A stretch of DNA of 64,000 nt from Lewinellaceae bacterium (GCA_020636435.1 JACJXX010000001.1:2931001-2995000); one strand, 5' to 3'; shown: positions 18,075 through 29,677, counted from the stretch's first letter. A program made the numbers and translations. The notes: a model not told the origin generated them from the sequence alone.

Positions 18075-18182
18075 CATCCATCCAACAATGGAACCATCCA
18101 GCAATCGAGCCATCCAGCAATCGAGCCATCCAACAATCGAACCATCCAGCAATCGAACCATCCAACAATCGAACCATCCACC
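18075..18182. repeat. Tandem CCATCCAGCAATCGA-type repeat
   Basis: Six to seven copies of a ~15-nt unit, CCATCCA(A/G)CAATCGA plus one or two spacer bases, ending 5 nt before the response regulator stop. Both strands stay open and would read as WMARLLDG/QSNHPAIEP-like repeats, but there is no sign of a real gene. The unit is roughly complementary to the GATGGTT units upstream. Confidence 0.85.
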
Positions 18183-18187
18183 CCTCC

Positions 18188-18916
18188 TCACCCCTTCGCC
18201 TCCTCCTCCGCCTTAACCAGCAGTTGGAAGCCGTTGCCATGGATGTTCACGATCTCGATGTTCTCGTCGTTCTTGAGGTATTTCCGGAGTTTGGTGACGA
18301 AAACATCCATGCTGCGGGCGGTAAAGTAGTTGTCTTCGCCCCAGATCTTGTTGAGGGCTTCGGAGCGGGGCAGAATGTCGTTCATATAGATGGCGAACAT
18401 GCGCAGGAGCTGGGCTTCCTTGGGCGAAAGCTTGTTTTGTTCCTCGTCGTCTTCGCCGGCGTTGTACGTCAATATCCGGAGCGGATAGTTAAAGTGATAT
18501 TTGCCGATGCTGAATTCCTTGATCTCTTCCCGGGGGTCGGCTTTGGCCTGGCTGCGTTTCAGGATGGCCTGAATGCGGTACAGGAGCTCTTCGGAATTGA
18601 AGGGCTTGGTGATGTAATCGTCGGCGCCGATCTTGAAGCCTTCCAGGACGTCGTTCTTCATCGTTTTGGCAGTCAGGAAGATGATGGGCATATCCTGGTC
18701 CTGTTCGCGGATCTCCTTGGCGAGGGTGAAGCCGTCTTTTTTAGGCATCATCACATCGAAGATACAAAGGTCAAATTCGCCCTGGTTATAGCTTTCCAGG
18801 CCCTTTACCCCGTCGGTAGCAAGGGTTACCTCGTATTCGTGCATTTCCAGGTAAGACCGGAGCACGTCTCCGAAGTTCTGGTCATCTTCTACCAGGAGGA
18901 TTCTATTATTTGCCAT
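18188..18916 (-). CDS. rprY: OmpR-family response regulator (RprY-like)
   Basis: 242 residues. Receiver domain 1-~120 with the acidic pair at 11-12 (EDDQ), phospho-acceptor Asp54 in CIFDVMMP, and the TAK and KPF motifs. The OmpR winged-helix DNA-binding domain follows at ~140-235 (LSPKEAQLLRMF, RSMDVFVTKLRKYL). Its partner kinase lies 96 nt upstream on the same strand. The pair resembles RprX/RprY of Bacteroides. The symbol is given by similarity of recalled sequence and gene order, not by a search. Confidence 0.9.
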   Translation of the reverse strand: MANNRILLVEDDQNFGDVLRSYLEMHEYEVTLATDGVKGLESYNQGEFDLCIFDVMMPKKDGFTLAKEIREQDQDMPIIFLTAKTMKNDVLEGFKIGADDYITKPFNSEELLYRIQAILKRSQAKADPREEIKEFSIGKYHFNYPLRILTYNAGEDDEEQNKLSPKEAQLLRMFAIYMNDILPRSEALNKIWGEDNYFTARSMDVFVTKLRKYLKNDENIEIVNIHGNGFQLLVKAEEEAKG

Positions 18917-19012
18917 AATCCGTTGTTTTCTTTTCTGGAGTTCAGGAGCGGCAAAGCCAATTTTTTTTGGTTGCCACTCCCTGGATCATTGCCGCATGGG
19001 CAAGATCCGGGA

Positions 19013-20539
19013 TTATTGTTTAAAAGGAAAGGTCAGGATAAAACTACTGCCCTTGCCCAGTTCGCTTTTTACATCTATCGAGCCCTTGTGGGCGGTCATG
19101 ATCGCTTTGACGTAGCTCAACCCCAGGCCGAAGCCTTTCACGTCGTGGAGGTTGCCGGTATGCACCCGGTAGAACTTATCAAAGATATGCTTGCGCTGTT
19201 CCTTGCTCATCCCGATGCCTTTGTCGGTGATCGTCACTTCCACCCCATTGGCCACATCCTGGGTGAGCACTTCTATCTCCGGCTTTTCGGAGGAGTACTT
19301 ATTGGCATTGTCCAATAAGTTATTAATAATATTCGAAATATGCGTGATATCGCCTTCAATATAGGGATTGGAGGCTTCCAACCTGGTTGTCACCACCCCC
19401 TCTCTTTTCTCCACCTGGAGGTTGATGTTTTCGACAGCATGGCTGATGACATCGTGCAAGTTGGCGTCCGTCAGCTTCAGGGAAAAGTCCCGCTTATCGA
19501 TCAGGGCCATCTGCAGCACTTTCTCCACCTGACTATTCATACGTTTATTTTCCTGTTTTATTATATTGGCAAAGCGGCTGACCTTATCGGCGTTGCCGGC
19601 AATGATGGGGCTGGTGATCGAATCGGCAGCCAGAGAAATGGTGGCGATGGGGGTCTTGAATTCGTGGGTCATGTTGTTGATGAAGTCGGTCTTCATCTCC
19701 GACACTTTTTTCTGGCGGAAGATCACGTGGATGGTGTAGGCGAAGCAGAACAGGATCAGGGTGGTGAAAATGATGGACCCCAGGAAGTTCATCCACAGGG
19801 AGCGCCATACGAAGCTGGTGCGGCCGGGAAAATGGATCATGAGCAGGCCGGGAGAGGGCATGTCTTCCGGAAACAGGTCGACTTTATAGGGGGAGTTGTA
19901 AATGGTGCGGTATCCCGGAAGGATTTCTTTGGGTTGAACATCTTCCACCACATAGTGCCCGTCGACGATGATGAAGGTTTTCTTTTCGCGGGAGAAGACG
20001 CCATAGTTGTACTCCGTATCGATGCCGCGGTTGGCCAGTTCCTGTTTTACCACGCCGTTGATGTGATCCAGCTTGATGCGCTGTTCCAGCGGAAATTCCT
20101 GAGTGTTCTGCTGAAAATAGACCATGAGGGTGCGGTAGGTATTGTCTTTGCGCAGCATGCACTGCGAACAGGTGCAGGGGTTGGCGAATTCCGACATGAG
20201 ATCGTCGAGCAGGTCGCTGTGGTTGATTTGGGGATTGAGCACGCTGGGGCCTTCATTCATCGGCCATTCTCCGCCAGGGTTGCCTGCTCCCTCGCCGCTA
20301 TGTTGTATTTCCTGGTAGTAGGTGGTCATAAACCCGTTGATGGAGTGGTTGAAGACTTCGCGGTTCTCCTCGGCCTCCAGCCTGCGCACCACGGCGTTCA
20401 GGGCTGCGTAAACGTTTTTCTCAAAACGCTCCTCATTGACGTGCACGGCGGTGCGGATGAGGTCCATCTGCAGGACTACCACACCGATTACAGCAGCGCT
20501 CATTAACCCGATAATAGCCCAAATTGCCTTCTTATTCAT
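19013..20539 (-). CDS. rprX: Sensor histidine kinase (RprX-like)
   Basis: 508 residues: an N-terminal membrane helix (~6-26), a periplasmic domain of about 220 residues, a second helix at ~250-270, a dimerisation domain with the phospho-acceptor His in NNMTHEFKTPIATI, and a HATPase domain with NLLDNANKYS, DKGIGM and GFGLGLSY. The periplasmic domain contains a compact CTCSQC cluster that may bind metal or respond to redox state; that is inference. It precedes the response regulator gene and both are probably transcribed from upstream of 20539. Confidence 0.92.
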   Translation of the reverse strand: MNKKAIWAIIGLMSAAVIGVVVLQMDLIRTAVHVNEERFEKNVYAALNAVVRRLEAEENREVFNHSINGFMTTYYQEIQHSGEGAGNPGGEWPMNEGPSVLNPQINHSDLLDDLMSEFANPCTCSQCMLRKDNTYRTLMVYFQQNTQEFPLEQRIKLDHINGVVKQELANRGIDTEYNYGVFSREKKTFIIVDGHYVVEDVQPKEILPGYRTIYNSPYKVDLFPEDMPSPGLLMIHFPGRTSFVWRSLWMNFLGSIIFTTLILFCFAYTIHVIFRQKKVSEMKTDFINNMTHEFKTPIATISLAADSITSPIIAGNADKVSRFANIIKQENKRMNSQVEKVLQMALIDKRDFSLKLTDANLHDVISHAVENINLQVEKREGVVTTRLEASNPYIEGDITHISNIINNLLDNANKYSSEKPEIEVLTQDVANGVEVTITDKGIGMSKEQRKHIFDKFYRVHTGNLHDVKGFGLGLSYVKAIMTAHKGSIDVKSELGKGSSFILTFPFKQ

Positions 20540-20605
20540 TCGTTCGCTTTGGGTTTTTGCTTATTATAACCCGCTGAATGGGAAAATATTTCAAAAACAA
20601 TACAA

Positions 20606-20613
20606 CAAAATTA
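20606..20613 (-). promoter_or_regulatory. Candidate -7 box of the rprXY-like operon
   Basis: TAATTTTG on the minus strand fits TAnnTTTG, about 65 nt upstream of the kinase ATG. A TTG lies 16 nt further up, shorter than the usual spacing. Confidence 0.35.
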
Positions 20614-21352
20614 GGCAATCCATACACGCCAATGTGCAGTTTAACAGTCTTTTAACTTCGCCTTCGGCAAGCCCTGTACTTTGTCCTCAAAAGAGTTATC
20701 AATTGTTAAATTGCATATCTATATCCAAACCCGGAGCGCTTGCCTTTTGTTCAGGCAGCCGGAAAACCGCCAGGCCTTCCAGGTACTGCCATTTTTTTTG
20801 AAGGATTCTGCAATTTTACAGACATAATTTCCTAAATTCCACAACGTCCGGAGTAGGATAAAATTTGGGATACGCTTCAGTATAGAACAGGAAATTTTAT
20901 TTCCTGCAAAAAACATAGGGAAATTAACCATTTTTCAAAAAAGCGGATGTATTTTCACTATGAAATGAAAAATTTTTATATTATTCGACCTGAAAAAATA
21001 ATTTTTCAGAACTTTGACTATTTGGTATATTTGCACGATAAATGCCCTGACAACGAATAAATGCTTGTTGCTTACCGATAAAAGCAATGATGAGAAAACA
21101 TAAAAGGCCCTCTATAATCCCCTGGTATTATCAGCTGTTGTTCATTACCCAAAATGCGAATTCGTGCAAGAACTTTCCAGCGCCTCCCGCCACTGATAAA
21201 ACGAAGAAAAAGGATACCCTCATTAACCAAACAATAAAGTACGGGCACTCCGCTCGAACAAAACCCCAGCCCTCGCCTTTCGGCGAATAGGGCTCATAGT
21301 CCCAAAGGCTTTTGCGTTGAATCCTATTCGTGATTGTGCAATAAATTTGAGT
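20614..21352. other. AT-rich intergenic region upstream of the giant adhesin
   Basis: About 740 bp with no convincing gene. It holds TATATTTG at 21026-21033, a fit to the -7 consensus. A hairpin with arms AGCCCTCGCC and GGCGAATAGGGCT lies at 21268-21294, 58 nt before the adhesin ATG, and could act as a leader structure. Short ORFs here show no domain, signal peptide or codon bias. Confidence 0.4.
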
Positions 21353-21626
21353 ATGAAGAAAATTTTACCCTTTCTACTATCCATCCTGGCTGCCAATTTT
21401 GCTATGGCTCAGCAACCCCCGGGTTCTTGCCCGGGCAACATGGCCCCTCTGGCTTCTTTTTGTTCCGATGCCTGTGTCCTCTGCGACATCAACGGCTATG
21501 TGGGCAGAAACGCCAATCAACCCCTGTGGGAAGCCCCGGCGACCTTCTGCGCGCCCCAGTTCCATAGCATACAATGGATAGGCTTCATTGCCGGCAGCCC
21601 CAGCATTACATTTACCATCAATACCC

Positions 21627-23185
21627 TCAATATCATCGCCAAAAGCGGTAGATGATAAAAGTTGACATATAAAAAAAGCGGAAAAGGTTGTTACTTTAGT
21701 TTTCGACCAAAAAAACAAAAAACAACCCATTTCCGCCATGCTAGAACTAACCCAATTGATACAAGGGCTTGCCCCAGCTTTAGAAACGAATGTAGGCATA
21801 TTGGTTGAAATAATCAAAGGCATTTATTGCATTAGCTCCGGAGGGGTTACGATGAAAAACATATCTCGGTGGACGGACAAAGGCGCCAGCTATCGAAGCA
21901 TTCAGCGTTTTTTTTCCTGTTCCATGGATTGGTTATCCCTCAACGTGTTGTTATTTCGCACGGCCTATATGGAAAGCCCCTGCCCTATGCGCTACATTTT
22001 AGCCTTGGACGAGACGGTAAAAGGCAAGGCCGGCAAACATACCTTTGGCGTCAATTGGTTTTATAGTTCCATAGCCGGAAGGGTTATCCGTTCAGTTAGC
22101 AACCATGTCATTTCGATAGTAGACACTAAAAAGGAAAAGTCCTTTGTGTTAGGCCATAAGCAGAACGTCAAGCCGGCGAACAAGCCGGAAAAGAAAAGAA
22201 AGGGGAAAGCCAAAGCAGGCTCGAAAAGCAAAGCCAAGGCCGGCCAAAGCTCAGGCGCAAAACGCAAGGCCGGCCGGCCCAAAGGGAGCAAGAATAAGCA
22301 AAATGTAAAGAAACAAGGCTTGCTGTATGAGAGTTTTGAGTTGCTCTTAGGCCTGGCCCTGCCCCTCTTAGAAGGCATTGGCTTAGGCATCCGGTATGTA
22401 GTGGGCGACGGGGCTTATGGCAATAAAACTTGCTGCCTGGTTGCCCAGCAGTTTGGGTTATGCCTGATTTCAAAACTAAACCGCAATACGGCTTTATACC
22501 TTCCTTATCAGGGGCCGTATTCGGGCAAAGGCCGACGCAAGAAGTACGGCGACAAAATAGATTATCAGGATATCCCGGAGCAATATTTAACCCAGAGCAT
22601 TACAGAAGGCGGCATCAGGACCATGGTTTATCAGATAAAGGGCGTATGGACTAAACAGATGCCTTGCTTGATCAATGTAGTTGTCATTGTTAAAATAAAC
22701 CTCGTAACGCAAAAGGCAGGAAGGGTTGTGCTGTTTTCTACTGATTTAACCTTGGAGGCTTCAACCATTATCCGGTTTTATTCTTTGAGGTTCCAGATAG
22801 AATTCAACTTTAGGGACGCCAAGCAATATTTTGGCTTGGCTGATTTTAAGAATGTCAAGGAACAGCAAGTCGACAATGCAGTTGGGTTATCCCTGTTTAT
22901 GGACAACGTGTCCCTAGTATTAATGGAACAAGCCAAAACGCAGTGGAATGAAGAAACGGTGAGTATTCAGGACATCAAAGCTTATTTTAGGGCGGAAAAA
23001 TACCTCCATGACATTTTAAATACCCTCGAAATCGGTCCCAACTCAATTATAATTCAGCAAGAATTTGAGGATATTTTGAAAATCGGAGCTATAAACCGGA
23101 CGGGGGCAACAAAAATGGCCGGCTAAGGAGGCCTGATTCAAATATTATTTATTTCATAAACCATCGCTTTTGGCGATGATATTGA
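21627..23185 (+). mobile_element. IS4-family insertion sequence, 1559 bp
   Basis: Perfect 21-bp terminal inverted repeats begin TCAATATCATCGCC at 21627 and end as their complement at 23185. The element is flanked by the 5-bp duplication TACCC (21622-21626 and 23186-23190). It carries one transposase gene and nothing else. Intact ends and an intact transposase suggest a recent insertion. Confidence 0.93.
21738..23126 (+). CDS. IS4-family transposase
   Basis: 462 residues with a DDE catalytic core: first Asp in LALDETV (Asp91), second in VVGDGAYG, and Glu in the IS4 signature Y-x2-R-x3-E-x6-K (YSLRFQIEFNFRDAK). Between the first two is a lysine-rich low-complexity insert of about 50 residues (PEKKRKGKAKAG..., ending in an AT-hook-like RKAGRPKGSKNK), unusual for the family and possibly a DNA-binding linker. 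Full length and uninterrupted, so probably active. Confidence 0.93.
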   Translation: MLELTQLIQGLAPALETNVGILVEIIKGIYCISSGGVTMKNISRWTDKGASYRSIQRFFSCSMDWLSLNVLLFRTAYMESPCPMRYILALDETVKGKAGKHTFGVNWFYSSIAGRVIRSVSNHVISIVDTKKEKSFVLGHKQNVKPANKPEKKRKGKAKAGSKSKAKAGQSSGAKRKAGRPKGSKNKQNVKKQGLLYESFELLLGLALPLLEGIGLGIRYVVGDGAYGNKTCCLVAQQFGLCLISKLNRNTALYLPYQGPYSGKGRRKKYGDKIDYQDIPEQYLTQSITEGGIRTMVYQIKGVWTKQMPCLINVVVIVKINLVTQKAGRVVLFSTDLTLEASTIIRFYSLRFQIEFNFRDAKQYFGLADFKNVKEQQVDNAVGLSLFMDNVSLVLMEQAKTQWNEETVSIQDIKAYFRAEKYLHDILNTLEIGPNSIIIQQEFEDILKIGAINRTGATKMAG

Positions 23186-26100
23186 TACCCTGGGGTGCCA
23201 AACCGGCAGCGGCCTCCAGGCGGAGATTTACAGGACGGTCGATTGCACCACCTGGACTTCCGTATCCAACTGCGATCCGGGGTTCAACTCGACCACCCTC
23301 ACCGCCACCGGGCTGCAACCTGGCAACACCTACTTTTTCGTCATTGACGGAAACGGCGGGGATGTCTGTGAATTTGTCATCGATGTGATCAGCGGCTCGG
23401 CTACTGCTCCCGACGTAGTCGGCACCCCGGTAATCAACGGCCCGTCTAACCTCTGCTCCGGCGGTTCAACCGCCTACACCGCCGACGGCGTCACCGGGGC
23501 GGCTTCTTACACCTGGACGGTGAACGGCAATATTGCCGGCTATGACCAGACATTGCCCTTGAGCAACCTGCCGGCAGGAACTTACGAGCTGTGCGTCGAG
23601 CCGGCCAACCCCTGCTTTGGCCCCGGCACTACTACCTGCCGGACGATTACCGTCGGGCCTCTTCCTCCGGAGATCGTCAACCAGACCATTTGCGCCGCCA
23701 ATGCGCCCTTTACCTACCAGGGCTTTTCTTTTTCCGCCAGCGGCACGTACAACTTTTCCTATACCCGGATGGATGGCTGCGTACAACCGGTTGTTCTCAA
23801 CCTGGTTGTCATTCCACCCATACCGCCGACGGAAACTTCCGCCGATATTTGTTTCGGCGAGGCTTATATCTTCGGCGGAACGCCGTACACCCAAACCGGG
23901 TACTACACCAAGACCTTTCCTTCCGTCAACGGTTGCGACAGCATGGTCAACCTGACCCTGGTCTCCCATTCGCCAACGTTCACGCAATTAGGCCTCATCT
24001 ACCACTGCCAGGCGCTGGGGCCCTACTACATTGGCGGGGCTCCCGTCACCGCGAGCGGCGATTTCAGCCTCACGCTACAGGATCAGTACGGCTGCGACAG
24101 CATCGTCGCCGGTTTCATCCAATTGACGTCCCCATTGGGCGTTTCCATCGACACCACGATTTGCCAGGGGGAATACATAGAAATCGGAGACTTCATCTAC
24201 TCCAATAGCGGCAATTATGGTGAAACTTATACCGAACCCGGGGGATGCCAGAGCTCTTTCAACCTTTCCCTGCACGTCTATGACCCCGAAACGACAATAG
24301 ATACCACCGTCTGCTCCGGGGAAACGGTGAGAATTGGCAACAGCACCTACTCCAACTCCGGGTCGTTCACCAAGGTCCTGCCCGCGCAGTACCTCGGCCT
24401 GGGCTGCGATAGCACCATCTACCTCAACCTGACCGTTCTCCCCCCGATCGTCACCAATATTCAGGCGGCCATTTGCGAAGGGGAATCCTATACGCTGGGC
24501 CCCAACGCCTATTCCACTTCCGGATCCTATTCGGAAGTGTTCGGCGCCGCCAATGGCTGCGACAGCACCGTCATCCTCAGCCTGACGGTTTATCCGGCGG
24601 TAGAAACCACCATCAATCCCAGCATTTGCTTCGCCACCACTTATTCGGTAGGCGATTCCGTTTTCGCTCAGAGCGGCAGTTACGAGGTCCTGCTGGAGTC
24701 TGCTCAGGGCTGCGACAGCACCGTCTTCCTCAACCTGACGGTAAAGGACGCCATCGTTACTGTGCTCAACGAGGCCGTTTGCGACGGGGATTCCTTCCCC
24801 GTAGGCGGAATGGACTTTAGTACCGAGGGCACCCACGAAATCGTACTGACGGCTGCCGACGGCTGCGACAGCACCGTGGTGCTCAACCTCGATGTGCTGG
24901 ACCATTCCGAATTTACCCTCGACGAAGACATCTGCTTCGGCGAAAGCTACCAGGTGGGCAGCTCCAGCTACAACCAATCGGGGACCTTCACGGATGTGCT
25001 CGTTGCCGCCAATGGCTGCGACAGCACCGTCACCCTCAACCTCAATGTGGTAGGGCCCATCGTCAACAACATTACCCGCAGAATCTGCACCGGCCAGACC
25101 TACACCGTGGGAACCAATTCTACCTACGACCAGCCGGGCAACTACACCGACACCCTCGTCAATGTGATCGGTTGCGATAGCGTAGTCAACCTGACCCTGA
25201 CGATTACAGATGTTATTCGGGACACGCTGGCGACCTCCATCTGCGAAGGGGAAAGCTATTCAGTAGATGGAACCGCTTACAGCGCTACCGGCTTTTACGA
25301 TAATGATTTTGTAACCGCCTCGGGTTGCGACAGCGTTTTTTATCTGGACCTGACTGTCGTTCCCACCCGGATTACCAACCTGGACGAATCGATCTGCAAC
25401 GGGGAAAGCTTCCCGGTGGGCGGCAGCGCTTATACGGCCACCGGTATTTATCAGGATTTGCTCATTTCCGCAGAGACTGGTTGCGACAGCATCGTCAACC
25501 TCGACCTGACGGTGCTCAATGTGCCCCGCACTTCGCTGACCGAAAACATCTGCGAGGGCGAAACCTTCCCGGTCGGGCCTTCCAGTTATGCCACCACCGG
25601 CATTTTCGTGGACACCCTGGGAGCCGCCAACGGTTGCGATAGCATCGTAACCTTGAACCTCACCGTCCTGGATGTGCCTGAAACCGTGTTGGTGGAGGAT
25701 ATTTGCGATGGCGAAACCTTCACCGTCGGGCTTTCCGATTATACCACAACCGGCAATTTCACCGACACGCTGCTCGCCGCCAACGGCTGCGACAGCATCG
25801 TCTACCTGGACCTCACCGTGAAGGACGTGCCGGAGACCTTCCTGGTAGAAAATATCTGCCAGTACGAAACCTTCCCGGTCGGTTCTTCGAATTATGCCAC
25901 GACCGGCTCCTACACCGATGTGCTGCCCGCCGCCAACGGCTGCGACAGTTTCGTCTATCTCGAACTGACCGTCTTCCCGGAACAGCGCCGCAACCTGGAC
26001 ATCAGCATCTGTACCGGATCTTCCTACACGGTGGGCAGCACCGCCTATACCCAGGCTGGCATTTATGTCGACACCCTGAGTTCCGTCGTCACCGGTTGCG

Positions 26101-27710
26101 ACAGCATCGTGACCCTCGACCTGGAAATCACGGCATTCTACGAGATCAACCTGGTAGAAGAAATCTGCGAATTCGAAAGCTATACCGTCGGAACCACCGC
26201 CTACAACCAGACCGGCCTGTATTCCGACATGTTTATTTCCACTGACGGCTGCGACAGCTTCGTCAACCTCAACCTGACGGTCATCCCGCTGCCGCGGATA
26301 ACGCTTAACGAAACGATCTGCGATGGAGAATCGGTACCGGTAGGCGGCATAGACTACACCCTGACCGGCACCTTTACCGATACGCTTACCTCCGTGGTGT
26401 CCGGTTGCGACAGCATCGTAACCCTCAACCTGACCGTGAACGATGTCTTCCAGACGAGCCTGGTAGAGGAAATCTGCGATGGCGAAACCTATACGGTTGG
26501 GCCTTCCGGTTACACCCAATCCGGCGTCTATGAGGATATCCTGACTGCATCCAATGGCTGCGACAGCACGGTCAACCTCGACCTGACGGTGCATCCCATC
26601 CAGGAAACCAGCCTGGTGGAAACGATCTGCTTTGGCGACAATTACGGGGTGGGCAGTTCCAGTTACAATACTAGCGGCATTTATCAGGACATCATTCCCT
26701 CGGCCGTCACCGGCTGCGACAGCATCATCAACCTCGACCTGACGGTGCGGGACGAGATCACCACCGGATTGACGGAAGTGGTCTGCTTCGGCGGAGACTT
26801 CAGCGTCGGTACTTCTACTTATGATGCTTCCGGCACCTATCGGGACACCCTGGTGTCGGCCGCCACCGGCTGCGACAGCATCGTCACCCTCAACCTCACC
26901 GTGCGGGATGAGATCCGCACCAGCCTCGAACGGGAAATCTGCGATGGGGAAGTATACACCGTAGGCGCCTCTGATTATGTCGTCTCTGGCGTTTTTATCG
27001 ATACCCTCAGCTCGCTGGCCACCGGTTGCGACAGTATCGTCACTTTGGATTTGACGGTGCACCCCATACCCATGACTGCATTGGCAGAAGAAATCTGCGA
27101 CGGGGAGATTTATGAAGTGGGCGACTCTGACTACACTGTTTCCGGCACGTATCAGGATGTGCTCATATCCGTCGTCACCGGTTGCGACAGCATCGTCGGC
27201 CTCGACCTGACCGTGCATCCCATCCCTGTCACCAACCTCACCGAAGTGGTTTGCTTCGGCGGCAGCGTCGATATCGGGGCCAGCACCTATGCCGCCACCG
27301 GTTCCTACCAGGATGTGCTGGCTTCGGTGGTCACGGGTTGCGACAGCATCGTCAACCTCAACCTCACCGTTCGGGACGAAATCCGAACCGGGCTGGAACG
27401 GGAAATTTGCGACGGCGAAACCTATACGGTCGGAACCTCCAGCTACACGAGCACCGGCATCCATATCGACACTTTATCCTCTCTGGCCACCGGCTGCGAC
27501 AGCATTGTAACGCTCGACCTGACCGTGCACCCCATCCCGGTTACCGGCCTGGTGGAGGAAATCTGCGATGGCGAAATGTATCCGGTCGGCGCCTCCGAGT
27601 ATACCACTTCCGGCGTTTACCAGGATGTGCTTACTTCCGTTGTCACCGGCTGCGACAGCATCGTCAACCTCGACCTGACGGTGCACCCCATCCCCGTCAC
27701 CGGGCTGGTA

Positions 27711-28022
27711 GAGGAGATTTGTGACGGCGAAACCTATCCGGTCGGCACTTCTGTGTATACCGCATCCGGCATTTACCAGGATGTGCTGGCTTCGGTCGTC
27801 ACCGGCTGCGACAGCATCGTCAACCTCAACCTGACCGTGCATCCCATCCCCGTCACCGGCCTGGTGGAGGAGATCTGCGACGGCGAAACCTATCCGGTCG
27901 GCACTTCTGTGTATACCGCATCCGGCATTTACCAGGATGTGCTGGCTTCGGTCGTCACGGGCTGCGACAGCATCGTCAACCTCAACCTGACCGTGCACCC
28001 CATCCCCGTCACGGGCCTGGTG
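27711..28022 (+). repeat. Two near-identical 156-bp adhesin repeat units
   Basis: Units 27711-27866 and 27867-28022 differ at only a handful of positions, far fewer than the other units of the same array. This points to recent duplication or gene conversion. Each encodes one 52-residue repeat (EEICDGETYPVG...GCDSIVNLNLTVHP). Confidence 0.85.
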
Positions 28023-29677
28023 GAGGAAATCTGCGGCGGCGAAACCTATACGGTTGGGCCTTCCGCCTATACCGAATCCGGCGTCTATCAGGATGTGCTT
28101 ACTTCCGTCGTCACCGGCTGCGACAGCATCGTCAACCTCGACCTGACCGTCAATCAGGTTTACGATGTAGAACTGTTCCAGAATATCTGTACCGATGGCA
28201 GCTTCGAAGTGGGCGGCACGTCTTTCGCGGATGAGGGTGTTTATACCCAAACGCTCACTTCCCGGGAAGGCTGCGACAGTGTGGTGACGCTCAACCTGTT
28301 CGTCTATCCCTGCGAGCTCTTCTACGACCGCGCCATTACCAATGTGAGCTGTTACGGCCTCTCCGACGGGGACTTTAGCTTCGCGCTTACCGTCGGCACC
28401 CCGCCCTATCAGTACACCTGGCAGTCCCTTTCCGGCACGGGCATGAGTGGATCGGGCACCCTGGACGGCAACAACCTGGAAGCGGCTATCGGCAACCTGC
28501 CTTCGGGCAGTTACCGCGTAGATGTGGTCGACAGCTCGCCCTTTAACGTAGAGGCCAGCTTTACCATCAACATCACCCAACCCCAACCCATCGACATCTC
28601 GATGGATATGTCGGAATACAACAATTACAATACCAGCTGCCACGACGAATCGGATGGGTGGATAGATGCTTCCGTCAGCGGAGGAACCCCTCCTTACAGC
28701 TATATATGGAGTACCGGCGACCGCAACGAGGACCTCGACGGGCTGGGCGCCGGCTCTTATGGGCTGACGATCACCGACCAGAACCTGTGCCCCGATTCTG
28801 CCCGTACGGCCCTGGAGGCGCCAATGCCTCTGGAAGCCCGCCTTGCCGTTTCCGACCCGCCCTGTTTTGGGGACGAGTTGGGCGTCATCCGGGTCAATGA
28901 TGTCAACGGTGGGGTTGGCCCCTATCTGTACGGGATCGACGAGGACCCGCTGAGCACGGTGTCGCAATTTACCGGCCTGCCCATTGGGGAACACATGGTG
29001 CAAGTTCAGGACGCCAACGGATGTATGTGGGAAAATGAGGAGATGGTCAATCAACCGGAACAACTGATCGTAGAACTGGGCGATGACAAGGAGATCAAAC
29101 TCGGCGATAGCGTGCAGCTCTTTGCCCAGACGACCTACCCGGTTGAGTTCTACTACTGGAAGTCTCCCATCGACCTCTACAATTGTGAAAACTGCCCGGA
29201 TCCCTTCGTGGCGCCATTCGAATCGATGGCTTTCTCCGTCACTACCGTCGACGCCAACGGCTGCGAGGCCTCCGACCGGATCACCGTTTTCGTCGACAGG
29301 AGGCGGGATATTTACATCCCCAACGTCTTCTCCCCCAACAACGACGGCCAGAATGACGTCTTCCTCATCTTTTCCAGCAACGCTGCCGTGAAGGTGAAGT
29401 CTTTCTACGTCTTCAACCGCTGGGGCGAGCCCATGTTTGAACTGTTCGACTTCAAGCCCAACGACCCCACTTACGGATGGGACGGCACCCACCGGGGGGA
29501 ATTGATGAACGGCGGCGTATTCGTCTACATGGCAGAGATCGAATTTGTGGACGGGGTGACGGAGGTCTTTAAAGGAGATGTGTTGCTGATGCGGTAACAG
29601 GGGACGGGCTGTCTGCAAAAGGGGCGTTCGACGTTCTGTGTTCAAAGTTCTGTGTTCAAGGTTCAATGGCACTCCTG

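Larger units (their letters stand above)
21353..29597 (+). pseudogene. Giant T9SS-secreted repeat adhesin, interrupted by an IS4-family element
   Basis: The gene begins MKKILPFLLSILAANFAMAQ (signal peptide) and reads to ITFTINT before the IS. It resumes after the IS as LGCQTGSGLQAEIY. Removing 21627-23185 and one TACCC duplication gives one continuous 2226-codon frame. Content: an N-terminal domain, then about 28 repeats of ~52 residues with consensus ICDGETYxVGxSxYxxSG...GCDSIVxLxLTV (about 23800-28300), SprB-type repeats (about 28320-29060), and a gliding-motility C-terminal T9SS sorting domain (IPNVFSPNNDGQNDVF...). The intact protein would be an exported surface adhesin. The downstream 6.2-kb frame remains open but lacks a signal peptide, so it is unlikely to be secreted. 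Confidence 0.85.

Noticed and set aside
18029..19318. 429-codon plus-strand ORF
   Set aside because: Starts in simple repeats and then runs antisense to the response regulator and kinase.
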